DNA of 11,226 bases from Streptosporangiaceae bacterium (lineage in GTDB: Bacteria > Actinomycetota > Actinomycetes > Streptosporangiales > Streptosporangiaceae). The translations under genes were made by a program, and so were the position numbers. The notes below the pieces were generated by a model. It had not been told where the DNA came from. It was given only the letters and a program-made list of their open reading frames with translations, and did no database searches. The stretch is taken from contig JAICWX010000276.1 in the NCBI GenBank assembly GCA_025934635.1, positions 1 through 11,226 of the forward strand. The letters run 5' to 3'. Below, piece by piece: positions 1 through 6,466 of the stretch (its first letter is position 1; each line of letters starts with the position of its first letter).

Positions 1-1
1 C

Positions 2-658
2 GGCGGTGACATCGGCAGCACGGTCATGCCGCCGACGGTGGCCGGCTACCAGAAGTTCGACCTGTACGAGGCGACCACCAAGACCCAGGGCGACCCGGCC
101 AAGGCCAAGCAGATGCTGTCGGCCTGCGGCAAGCCGAACGGGTTCTCCACCGGTCTGGCCTACCGCAGCGACCGGCCCACCGAGACCCAGGGCGCCCAGG
201 CTCTCGAGCAGGCGCTGTCGGCGGTCGGCATCAAGACCACCTTGCACGGGTTCCCGACGGCGTCCTACTTCAACACCTTCGCCGGCGTGCCGAAGTACAT
301 GGAGGCGCACAACATCGGGATCGCCTTCGGCGGCTGGGGTGCCGACTGGCCGGACGGGTACGGCTTCCTGGACGAACTGGTCGCCGGGAACACCATCGTC
401 CCCTCGGGTAACACCAACATCGGGATGCTCAACGACCCGGTGGTGAACAACCTGTTCACCAAGGCCGCGGGCATCACCGACGCGACCCAGCGGAACGCGA
501 TCTGGGGCCAGATCGACAAGCAGGTCATGAAGGACGCGGTGATCGTGCCGATCGTGAACGCCAAGGCGCTCATCTACCGGCCGCCGACGCTGAGCAACGT
601 CTACTTCAACCAGGCCTACCAGGCCGACAACTACGCCGTCATGGGCGTGACCGGCTGA
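2..658 (+). CDS. ABC transporter substrate-binding protein, family 5 (C-terminal part)
   Basis: This is the C-terminal 218 or so residues of an extracellular solute-binding protein of the peptide/nickel (SBP_bac_5) family; the reading frame is open to the window edge, so the start and lipoprotein signal lie outside. Visible family features are the closing-lobe segment with TQGAQALEQALSAVGIKTTL, where a second copy of the alpha/beta lobe begins, followed by an FGGWGADWPDG segment typical of the ligand-binding hinge, then WGQIDKQVMKDAVIVPI near the end, which matches the usual 'aqe.i..dap.vPl' closing motif of the family. Such proteins capture oligopeptides, nickel chelates or sugars outside the membrane and deliver them to a DppB/DppC-type permease. 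The substrate cannot be told from this part. Downstream, where the permease genes should follow, only a deleted dppB remnant remains, so this binding protein may be an orphan. Confidence 0.9.
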   Translation, partial: GGDIGSTVMPPTVAGYQKFDLYEATTKTQGDPAKAKQMLSACGKPNGFSTGLAYRSDRPTETQGAQALEQALSAVGIKTTLHGFPTASYFNTFAGVPKYMEAHNIGIAFGGWGADWPDGYGFLDELVAGNTIVPSGNTNIGMLNDPVVNNLFTKAAGITDATQRNAIWGQIDKQVMKDAVIVPIVNAKALIYRPPTLSNVYFNQAYQADNYAVMGVTG

Positions 659-703
659 CCGGCCAGACCGGATCCGCAGCGAGCAGAGAAAGCGGGTGAG
701 AGT

Positions 704-743
704 GCCGGCGCCCGGCCGGGGCGATTCCCGGCCGGGCGCCGGC
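704..743 (+). terminator. Perfect 17-bp hairpin after the substrate-binding protein gene
   Basis: Bases 704-720 and 727-743 are perfect reverse complements (arms beginning GCCGGCGCCC) around a 6-base loop (gcgatt). No T-tract follows, which is common for actinobacterial terminators. It lies 45 bases after the binding-protein stop and just before the permease remnant. It could end transcription or partly attenuate it, as stem-loops after binding-protein genes often do to keep binding protein in excess over permease. It could also stabilise the mRNA 3' end. Confidence 0.7.
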
Positions 744-750
744 GCACGCC

Positions 751-918
751 GTGGTTATATTCATCATCCGGCGGCTGATCGGCACCGTCTTCCTGCTGAT
801 CGACCAGGACCTGCCCGAGATCCTCGGGGTGACCATGCTGGCCGCGTTCTTCATCGTGGTCGCCAACATGATGGTCGACGTGCTGTACGCGATCGTAGAC
901 CCGCGGGTCAGGCACTAA
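751..918 (+). pseudogene. DppB-type ABC permease remnant with internal deletion
   Basis: A 55-codon open frame starts with GTG and reads VVIFIIRRLIGTVFLL, the typical amino terminus and first membrane helix of a DppB/OppB permease. It then passes directly into DLPEILGVTMLAAFFIVVANMMVDVLY and ends DPRVRH, which is the typical carboxyl terminus of the same family (last helix plus the D-P-R-x-R end). A normal DppB has over 300 residues, so roughly the middle 260 are missing while both ends remain in one frame. The junction is near base 800. I read this as an in-frame internal deletion that leaves a non-functional stub, since the conserved EAA loop and middle helices are absent. No DppC or ATPase genes follow; the next gene is convergent. 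Confidence 0.75.
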
Positions 919-975
919 GGACGTGCGGGAGATCGAGGTGGCGACCCTGGCGGCCCGGTGCGGGATGGTCCGCTG

Positions 976-1971
976 TTACCCGTGGTCTGCGCGCTCAGCT
1001 CGCAGCCGGTCGAGCAGCTGGACGCAGGCATGCACGGTGCTCGTATGCGGGACGTCGACGCCTAGGCGCGCGGCGAGTTCCACGATCGCGCCGGTCATGC
1101 ACTCGAGTTCGAGCCGCTTGCCGGCTTCCAGGTCCTGCAGCATCGACGTCTTGTGGTCGCCGACCGCGATCCCGGCCTCGAGGCGCCGGTCTAGCGACAC
1201 CGGGAAGCTGACGCCGAGACGAGCGGCCACCGCGGCGGACTCGGCGAACAGGGCGCGCAGCAGATCGTGCATGGCCGGGAGCGTGCCGAGCTGGCCGAGT
1301 GTGGCCCCGGTCAGCGCCGTGATCGGGTTGAACGCGACGTTGCCCACGAGCTTGAGCCAGATCTGATCGCGCAGCCTGGCGTCGACCGGTGCGCGCAGGC
1401 CGCCGGCCGCGAAGGCCCGGGAGATCGCCCGGACCCGCGGCGAGTCCGACCCGTCCGGCTCGCCGATCGTGAACCGGGTGCCCTCGACGTGCCTGATGAC
1501 GCCGGGCTCGACGATCTCGGTGGAGCAGTACACGACGCAGCCGATGTTGTGGCCGGGGCTGATCGAGGCCGCGATCACTCCGCCCGGATCGACACTCTCC
1601 AGGCCGGTCAGCCCGGCGGCGGCCGCGGGCGGCGGCAGGGACTGGAAGTACCACCAGGGAATGCCGTTCTGGGCCCAGATAGCCGCGGCGCCGGGGGCCA
1701 GCAGGCGGCCGAGCTGCGGCGCGATCGCAGGCAGGCTGTAGGCCTTCAGCGCGACGAAGACGACGTCGGCGTCCGCGACCGCGTCAATGTCGCCGGTGAC
1801 CTCCGGGCGGGCGCAGAAGTCACCGCGCGGCGACTGGACCCGCACGCCGTGCTCGGCCATCGCCTGCCGGTGGGCACCCCGGGCGATCAGCGTGACGTCA
1901 GCGCCGCCGCGGGCCAGGGCGGCACCGACATACGCGCCGATCGCCCCGGCGCCGAGCACCGCGAACTTCAT
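976..1971 (-). CDS. 2-dehydropantoate 2-reductase family protein (ketopantoate reductase-like)
   Basis: A 331-residue NAD(P)H-dependent reductase of the PanE/ApbA family, cytoplasmic; the founding member reduces ketopantoate to pantoate for coenzyme A synthesis. The protein opens with a Rossmann dinucleotide motif, LGAGAIGAYVG (residues 6-16), has the QNGIPWW segment at 101-107, and carries the C-terminal helical domain with K207 in LKLVGNVAFNP (catalytic lysine position), N211, and GDHKTSMLQDLEAGKRLELE, where E288 aligns with the catalytic glutamate of PanE. Length is close to the family norm. The ATG overlaps the stop of the upstream CoA-ligase gene by four bases (ATGA), so translation is probably coupled and the two enzymes probably share a pathway. 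That pairing, rather than pan genes, suggests a paralogue acting on another 2-keto acid; the true substrate is unknown. Confidence 0.9.
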   Translation of the reverse strand: MKFAVLGAGAIGAYVGAALARGGADVTLIARGAHRQAMAEHGVRVQSPRGDFCARPEVTGDIDAVADADVVFVALKAYSLPAIAPQLGRLLAPGAAAIWAQNGIPWWYFQSLPPPAAAAGLTGLESVDPGGVIAASISPGHNIGCVVYCSTEIVEPGVIRHVEGTRFTIGEPDGSDSPRVRAISRAFAAGGLRAPVDARLRDQIWLKLVGNVAFNPITALTGATLGQLGTLPAMHDLLRALFAESAAVAARLGVSFPVSLDRRLEAGIAVGDHKTSMLQDLEAGKRLELECMTGAIVELAARLGVDVPHTSTVHACVQLLDRLRAERADHG

Positions 1972-3533
1972 GCGCCGGCCCGGCGCTGCGCGACGAACTC
2001 CCCGACCCGGCGCCGCTGAACCTTGCCCGTAGGCGTGCGCGGGATCTCCTCGAGCACGTCGATCTGGGCCGGCACCTTGAAGGCCGCGAGCTGCCCGCGG
2101 CAGTGCTCGATCAGGTCACGGGGCTCGGCGTCGGCGCCGAGCGTCACCGCCGCTCCGACGAGCTCTCCGTACTTGGCGTCCGGCACGCCGAAGCAGACGG
2201 CATCGCGCACCGCCGGATGGGAGGCGAGCACCTGCTCGATCTCCGCCGGGGCGATGTTCTCGCCCCCGCGGATGATCATCTCCTTGATCCGTCCTTCGAG
2301 GTAGAGGTACCCGTCACGCAACACACCGCGGTCGCCGGTGCGGAACCAGTCGCCGAAGAACGCCTCGTCGGTGGCGGCCGGGTTGCTCACATATCCCGAC
2401 ATCACCCCGGGCCCGCGGATCACGACCTCGCCAGCGCGGTCGGCCGGCAGCGGCGTGCCCGCCTGGTCGACGATGCGAACCTCGGTGCCAGTCGGCACCC
2501 CGACCGAGGTCGGGATCCTGCCCGCCGGCGGCAGCGGGTTGGACGTCATCTGATGGCTGGCCTCGGTCATCCCGTAGGCCTCGAGCATCGGCGCCTGGTA
2601 GGTCTGCTCCGCCCGTTCCAGGAGCGCGGGCGCCAGCGCGGAACTGCACGACCGGACGAACCGCAGCGTGCCGGGCGGGCCGCCGTCGCCCACCCGGTCC
2701 AGGATCATCTGATGCAGCGTCGGTCCCGCCGACAGCCAGGTGGCGCCGTGCTCGCGGGCCTGAGGCCAGAACCGCTGCGGCGTGAAACGGCGCGGAGCGA
2801 TGACGGCGCCGCCCGCGCCCAGCGCCGCGAACGTGGATGCCACCAGGCCGTGAATGTGGAACAGCGGCATCACGCAGAACGACACATCCGCCTGGCCCAG
2901 CCGGTAATGCGCGGCGATCGTGCGGGCCGAAGCCATGAGGTTGCGCTGCCGCAGCGGGACCTGCTTAGGCCGGCTCGTGGTTCCGCTCGTATGCAAGATG
3001 AGCGCGACATCCTCCGGGCTGCCCGGCTCGAACGCGCGCTGAAGCGTCGCCGCCTGGCCGTCCGCCAGCAGTTCCGGAGGCCCGTCCCCCGACGGCCGGA
3101 GGCCGGAGGAGGTCTCCCCGGACGGCCGGACGCCGAGCACGGTTATCCCGGTGGCGGCTGCCGCGGTGGTGGCGGCTGCCGCGCCGCTGGCCGGTATCAG
3201 CATCAGCCGGGGAGCGATGTCGGTCAGGAAGAACTGGTACTCGGCCGCGGTGTAGGCGGGGTTCAGCGGAGCCGCCGCGGCACCGAGAGCGGTCACGGCG
3301 AGCAGCAGCAAGACAACGTCCGGGCCATTGGGCAGCGCGAGAGCAACCCGGTCTCCGCGGCGCACGCCCAGCCCGGCGAGCCGCTGGGCCAGCGTCTCGA
3401 CCCGCGCAGCGACCTGCGTGTAGGTGAGCACCTCGCCGCTGTCCGGCACGATGAGCGCCGGATGCCCGGCCGCACCACCCGCCAGCAGCGCCAGCAGCGA
3501 CTCGCCTGCCGCCCGGCCGTTCTCCTCCGACAA
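1968..3533 (-). CDS. Adenylate-forming acyl-CoA ligase, oxalate-CoA ligase (AAE3/Pcs60)-like
   Basis: A 521-residue ANL-superfamily enzyme that activates a carboxylic acid with ATP and transfers it to coenzyme A. Core motifs are HTSGTTSRPK (181-190, phosphate-binding loop), PLFHIHG (223-229), YGMTEA (320-325), GDWFRTGD (394-401), GRIKEMIIRGGE (414-425, hinge) and PTGK with catalytic K504. The stretches VRSCSSALAP and MTEASHQMTSNPLPP closely resemble oxalyl-CoA synthetases AAE3 (plants) and Pcs60 (yeast), so a small diacid is a plausible substrate; this comes from memory of the family, not a search. I chose the TTG at 3533 because an AGGAGG lies 9 bases upstream and the protein then has normal length without overlapping the upstream gene; the longer open frame to 3644 would. 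A Gly/Ser/Pro-rich insert at about 136-152 contains a short repeat (RPSG twice). Confidence 0.88.
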   Translation of the reverse strand: MSEENGRAAGESLLALLAGGAAGHPALIVPDSGEVLTYTQVAARVETLAQRLAGLGVRRGDRVALALPNGPDVVLLLLAVTALGAAAAPLNPAYTAAEYQFFLTDIAPRLMLIPASGAAAATTAAAATGITVLGVRPSGETSSGLRPSGDGPPELLADGQAATLQRAFEPGSPEDVALILHTSGTTSRPKQVPLRQRNLMASARTIAAHYRLGQADVSFCVMPLFHIHGLVASTFAALGAGGAVIAPRRFTPQRFWPQAREHGATWLSAGPTLHQMILDRVGDGGPPGTLRFVRSCSSALAPALLERAEQTYQAPMLEAYGMTEASHQMTSNPLPPAGRIPTSVGVPTGTEVRIVDQAGTPLPADRAGEVVIRGPGVMSGYVSNPAATDEAFFGDWFRTGDRGVLRDGYLYLEGRIKEMIIRGGENIAPAEIEQVLASHPAVRDAVCFGVPDAKYGELVGAAVTLGADAEPRDLIEHCRGQLAAFKVPAQIDVLEEIPRTPTGKVQRRRVGEFVAQRRAGA

Positions 3534-3604
3534 TCGACCCGCCTCCTGCTCTCTGGTGCCGCATGAAAATGGTACGACGCCCGGTCTGCGGCAGAAGCGA
3601 CGTT

Positions 3605-4234
3605 CTACGGCGCTCGGAGCGGTGCCAGATCGAGCAAGTACCACGCCATGATCGCCGGGTCGCAGTCATCGTCCCACCGGCTCATCCGTTCGATCTCAAA
3701 TGAGCGAAGCACCTTGCCCGGCTCGCCCACACGAGCCCGTCCCGGGCCGCCGGGAACATAATTGATCTGCCGGTGCTCGATCTTCAGCCGGTGCACGTAC
3801 CAGTCGCTGCGCAGATCGGGCAGGCCGAATGCATCCCACTCGTAGTCGCCCACCACGCTGAGGGCGCACTGCACGGTAACACGCGAACCCGCAGCGACCA
3901 TGGACGCAGGTCCTGCCGTACGGGCGACAAACGCCTGATCGCCGGCAGTGATCACGAACTCCGAGCCGATATGCCGCTGCCCGGGCCCATCGCCGGCGTG
4001 CACATCTGCGGCAGGCCCGGCCATTCCGGTCAGTTCATAGCGGTGACCGGCGGGCTCCTGGCTGCCGCGGGGGTCTGCGAGTTCCGCGATGCCGTCCGGC
4101 ACCGTCCGGGCCGGGCCAGCGCTGAGGCAGTCGGCCCGCAGGCCCACGCCGCGCAGCTGCGAGCCGCGGGCAAGTTCGGCCGCGCCATCCTTGACGATCC
4201 AGGTCTCCATATACACCCACACGATTGACATCAT
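3605..4234 (-). CDS. Hypothetical protein, first gene of the minus-strand operon
   Basis: A 209-residue protein (208 if the second of two consecutive ATG codons is used) that I do not recognise. It starts MMSIVWVYMETWIVKDG and has no clear signal peptide or membrane helix. The sequence is rich in short alternating hydrophobic segments (SEFVITAGDQAFVARTAG, SRVTVQCALSVVGDYEWDAF), suggesting a mostly beta fold, and ends with an acidic WDDDCDPAIMAWYLLDL segment. The frame opens further upstream to 4270, but that extension (Arg-rich) looks non-coding. The ribosome site before the double ATG is weak (cacgggg). It ends 71 bases before the CoA-ligase start on the same strand, so co-transcription is likely. 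It is divergent from the RiPP operon and shares its 238-base upstream region, so a regulatory or accessory link to that operon is possible but unproven. Confidence 0.6.
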   Translation of the reverse strand: MMSIVWVYMETWIVKDGAAELARGSQLRGVGLRADCLSAGPARTVPDGIAELADPRGSQEPAGHRYELTGMAGPAADVHAGDGPGQRHIGSEFVITAGDQAFVARTAGPASMVAAGSRVTVQCALSVVGDYEWDAFGLPDLRSDWYVHRLKIEHRQINYVPGGPGRARVGEPGKVLRSFEIERMSRWDDDCDPAIMAWYLLDLAPLRAP

Positions 4235-4375
4235 CCCCGTGCGCGGCCGTGCCCGTATCTCGCGGCGCACTCAGCCCGGCAAGAACTGCGCGCTACGCGG
4301 CAGCAGAAGATCACGCTGGCCACTTCCGTGTACACCGAAATTGCCGTAATTTCAGCCGCGCTTCAATCCCCGTTT

Positions 4376-4402
4376 CAGCACGGTATCAGCACGGTATCAG
4401 CA
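4376..4402. repeat. Tandem 11-base repeat upstream of precursor A
   Basis: CAGCACGGTAT occurs twice without a gap (4376-4386 and 4387-4397) and is followed by a third partial unit, CAGCA (4398-4402). A period of 11 bases puts each unit on the same face of the helix, as expected of a regulator site with repeated half-sites. A related GGTAT lies about 20 bases further on. It sits 70-97 bases before the start of precursor A. It may be an operator; a chance repeat is not excluded. Confidence 0.5.
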
Positions 4403-4457
4403 TCTAGCGAAATCATCCCGGTATCGCGTGGCGATTTTTCGATTCGTACGGGATTAA

Positions 4458-4467
4458 AAGGAGGTGA
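4458..4467 (+). promoter_or_regulatory. Near-perfect ribosome binding site of precursor A
   Basis: AAGGAGGTGA matches the 16S rRNA anti-Shine-Dalgarno tail along its whole length and stands 5 bases before the ATG at 4473. The same AGGAGGTGA with the same 5-base spacing precedes precursor B. Most other genes here have weak sites or rely on overlap, so the two peptides are set for unusually high translation. This also fixes the start of the small gene. Confidence 0.85.
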
Positions 4468-4472
4468 CATAC

Positions 4473-4589
4473 ATGAGTTCATGGACCACGCCCGAGATCC
4501 GGAGCGACGAATTCTCGGCGATGATGTTCCTTACTGGGTGCTCCTGCGAGTGCCAAGGCGGTGCCGGAGCGGGTTCCGGCGTACCGTAG
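4473..4589 (+). CDS. RiPP precursor peptide A, Cys-x-Cys-x-Cys type
   Basis: A 38-residue peptide at the head of the operon. It has a leader starting MSSWTTPEI (residues 1-9), a variable stretch with EF, then MFLTG (18-22), three alternating cysteines C23, C25 and C27 in GCSCECQ, and a small-residue tail GGAGAGSG (29-36) followed by VP. Precursor B at the other end of the operon matches it at 24 of 33 ungapped positions (WTTPEI through GSG). Identity covers the leader motif, MFL, all three Cys and the entire tail; five of the eight tail codons differ synonymously, so the peptide rather than the DNA is conserved. The start is fixed by a near-perfect ribosome site. WxxP near the amino terminus recalls PqqA, and the adjacent radical SAM and PqqD genes fit such a leader. 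Presumed product: a crosslinked, exported peptide; the precursor family is not one I recognise. Confidence 0.88.
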   Translation: MSSWTTPEIRSDEFSAMMFLTGCSCECQGGAGAGSGVP

Positions 4590-4613
4590 CCGAGTTCGGC
4601 GCATTAACTGCCT

Positions 4614-4668
4614 GGAAACCCGTCCGGGCTGTTCATTGGCTTCTGTCGGCCTGCCCGGGCGGGTTTCC
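4614..4668 (+). terminator. Hairpin between precursor A and the radical SAM gene (probable attenuator)
   Basis: Bases 4614-4629 (GGAAACCCGTCCGGGC) pair with 4653-4668 over 16 positions, 15 Watson-Crick and one G-U, around a 23-base loop. No T-tract follows. It lies 24 bases after the precursor stop and 47 before the maturase start, and no ribosome site is inside it. Partial termination here would leave many short precursor transcripts and few full operon transcripts, a common arrangement for RiPP clusters. It might instead protect the precursor mRNA from 3' decay. Confidence 0.7.
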
Positions 4669-4715
4669 GCGAGACACCTTGCCCCGTCCATCCGAGTTCC
4701 ACCAAGGGAAATATC

Positions 4716-6173
4716 TTGCTCACTGACCTTCTCTCGTCAGCGTGCGTCCCGAAGGACCTTGTCTACTTCAGGGACGGCGCACGTAATCTCGTCGTCAATC
4801 CAGAACTGGGTGCCTGGGAGGTGCTCGACGATTCCGAGCTCGGCACACTCCGCAGTGTGGCGAACGATGAGCCGCTCGCGGACGCTGATCGGCAGCCGGT
4901 CGAGCGCACCCTTGCCCGGCTGGTCCTCGGCTGGGTCATCTACTTGCCAGGAAAGCAGCCCGTTCTGCGTCAGGTCGATTCCTCGCTGAAGATGGTGTAC
5001 TACGCCATCACCGACGGCTGCAATCTCCGCTGTCCCTACTGCTACGCCTCTTCGGAGAAGCCGCTTCCCGGCGAGCTGACCACCGCCCAGTCCCTGGATC
5101 TTGTGGATCAGGCCGCCGACATGGGCGCCGAGGTCATGGTGTTCACCGGCGGCGAGCCGATGCAGCGCCGGGACCTCTTCGATATCGCCGCCCGGGCCAC
5201 CGAACGCGGGATGCGGGCGAACATCATCACCAACGCCACCCTCATCCGCAAGCCGGAGATGGCGCGAAAAGTGGCCCGTACCTTCTCAACGGTCACCGTG
5301 AGTATCGACGGCGGAACGGCCGAGATCCACGAACGTACCCGGGGAAAGGGAACCTTCGCCAAGTCCGTCGCCGCCTTGCGCATGCTCAACGCGGAAGGCG
5401 TCCGGCCGATCATCAACCACGTGATCACCCAGGAGAACGTGGACCTCGTCTCCGAGCTGGCCGAGTTGGCAGCCGGCATCGACGTCGCCCGGGTGCGCAC
5501 CATGTACCACAGCGATCTCGGCCGTGGCGCCTCCGACAGTGACTCCTTCGGCTGGGCCGAGTACAAGCGGCTGCACGAATTCATGTGGACGGATCCGAGG
5601 GCGGCGAATCTCCTGCCCGATGGCCCGCTGGGCCAGAAGTCGTGCCAGACCCGGGTCAACTGCGGACTGGGCGGCAACGAGATCTACGTCAACTCGCTGG
5701 GCGACGTCTATCCGTGCAAGCTCGTTACCGGGCGGGAGCACCGGGCGGGCACCGTGAAGGAAACCCCGCTGCGCGAGCTTTTCGCCTCTCCCGTGCTGGC
5801 TGACCTGCGGTCCAACGCGGTGTTCGCGGGCGACAACCTGACCGACTGCCGGCGCTGCTACATCCGCGGGGCCTGCGCCGGCGGCTGCCGCGCCTACCAC
5901 ATGGCCGAGTCGGGCAGCCTGAAGCGGAACTCTCGCGCACTGTGCCGGATGTTGCGCCACCAGATGATCACCTCGATGTGGATGGGCGCGGGCTCGGGGC
6001 GGGAGACCATCGTGGACAACGAGGATGAAGCGTTCCGTCCGCTGCTGGTGGCCACCGGCGAGCAGCACCCGGTGTATGAGGACTGGAAGGCAGAGCAGGC
6101 CACCGCCGGGCTGACGGCTGGTGCGGCCCGGCGGCGGCAGCTGCCGCTGAGCGTCGTGGCAGGTGCGCGATGA
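4716..6173 (+). CDS. Radical SAM/SPASM peptide maturase
   Basis: A 485-residue enzyme predicted to modify the two small precursors by radical chemistry. The SAM-binding iron-sulfur motif is C102-NLR-C106-PY-C109, followed by FTGGEP (143-148), where SAM is bound. The carboxyl half has a full SPASM domain for two extra clusters: C316, twelve residues, G329, C334 (G-x4-C), then C378-x2-C381-x5-C387-x3-C391, and a last C410; C310 is extra. SPASM enzymes include PqqE and sactipeptide/ranthipeptide synthases that form thioether or carbon-carbon links. The first 90 residues (for example NPELGAWEVLDDSELGTL) look like a small winged-helix or RRE-like domain. The start is the TTG at 4716 with AAGGGA six bases before it; no better start is in frame. 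The stop overlaps the PqqD-like gene by ATGA. Which bond it makes is inferred at best. Confidence 0.93.
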   Translation: MLTDLLSSACVPKDLVYFRDGARNLVVNPELGAWEVLDDSELGTLRSVANDEPLADADRQPVERTLARLVLGWVIYLPGKQPVLRQVDSSLKMVYYAITDGCNLRCPYCYASSEKPLPGELTTAQSLDLVDQAADMGAEVMVFTGGEPMQRRDLFDIAARATERGMRANIITNATLIRKPEMARKVARTFSTVTVSIDGGTAEIHERTRGKGTFAKSVAALRMLNAEGVRPIINHVITQENVDLVSELAELAAGIDVARVRTMYHSDLGRGASDSDSFGWAEYKRLHEFMWTDPRAANLLPDGPLGQKSCQTRVNCGLGGNEIYVNSLGDVYPCKLVTGREHRAGTVKETPLRELFASPVLADLRSNAVFAGDNLTDCRRCYIRGACAGGCRAYHMAESGSLKRNSRALCRMLRHQMITSMWMGAGSGRETIVDNEDEAFRPLLVATGEQHPVYEDWKAEQATAGLTAGAARRRQLPLSVVAGAR

Positions 6174-6466
6174 GGTGGGCGGTCAACCCCAGTGTCGTCT
6201 GGTCGGAGTCCGGCGAGGAGATCCGGTTGTACGACACGGCCAGCGGCGACTTCCATACCCTCAGCCCGACCGGGTCGGCGATCTGGCGGCGCATTGCGGA
6301 CACCGGCGACCAGGACGCGATCGTGGCCGCCCTTGCAGAGGAGTTCGGAGCCCAAGATGACAATCAGCGGCACCTCATCGCCAACGACACCGAGCGATTC
6401 ATCCGCGGCCTCGTCGAAGTCGGACTCATCGTCGAGCAGCCGTCCGGTGCCGCGCTCCCTCAGTGA
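6170..6466 (+). CDS. PqqD-like RiPP recognition element protein
   Basis: A 98-residue stand-alone member of the PqqD family, the three-strand, three-helix winged-helix fold that binds RiPP leader peptides and presents them to the modifying enzyme. The family pattern is visible: VVWSESGEEIRLYDTASGDFHTL (beta hairpin), then SPTGSAIWRRIADTG, matching the usual 'l..tg..iW.li..g' core, then an Asp/Glu-rich helix and a final hydrophobic helix FIRGLVEVGLIVEQ. Length is normal for PqqD (about 90). Its ATG lies in an ATGA overlap with the radical SAM stop, so the two are probably made together and act as a complex. The likely ligand is the shared WTTPEI leader of precursors A and B, by analogy with PqqD and PqqA. 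Confidence 0.9.
   Translation: MRWAVNPSVVWSESGEEIRLYDTASGDFHTLSPTGSAIWRRIADTGDQDAIVAALAEEFGAQDDNQRHLIANDTERFIRGLVEVGLIVEQPSGAALPQ

Larger units (their letters stand above)
4235..4472. promoter_or_regulatory. Divergent intergenic region between the minus-strand operon and the RiPP operon
   Basis: These 238 bases separate two outward-reading transcription units and must hold at least the promoter of the RiPP operon. The half nearest precursor A is clearly richer in A+T than the surrounding genes. I see no unambiguous -35/-10 pair and do not call one. The region contains a tandem 11-base repeat at 4376-4402 and a small ATCGC-gtg-GCGAT inverted repeat followed by five T (4423-4439), listed separately or in the findings. 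No convincing protein-coding frame crosses it. Confidence 0.6.

Noticed and set aside
2103..3566. 487-codon plus-strand frame
   Set aside because: Antisense shadow of the CoA ligase gene; Arg/His-rich with no motif, while the minus-strand frame carries all adenylation motifs.
4328..4726. 132-codon plus-strand frame covering the promoter region and precursor A
   Set aside because: It runs across the intergenic region, precursor A in another frame, and the hairpin; composition is random-like and precursor A explains the region better.
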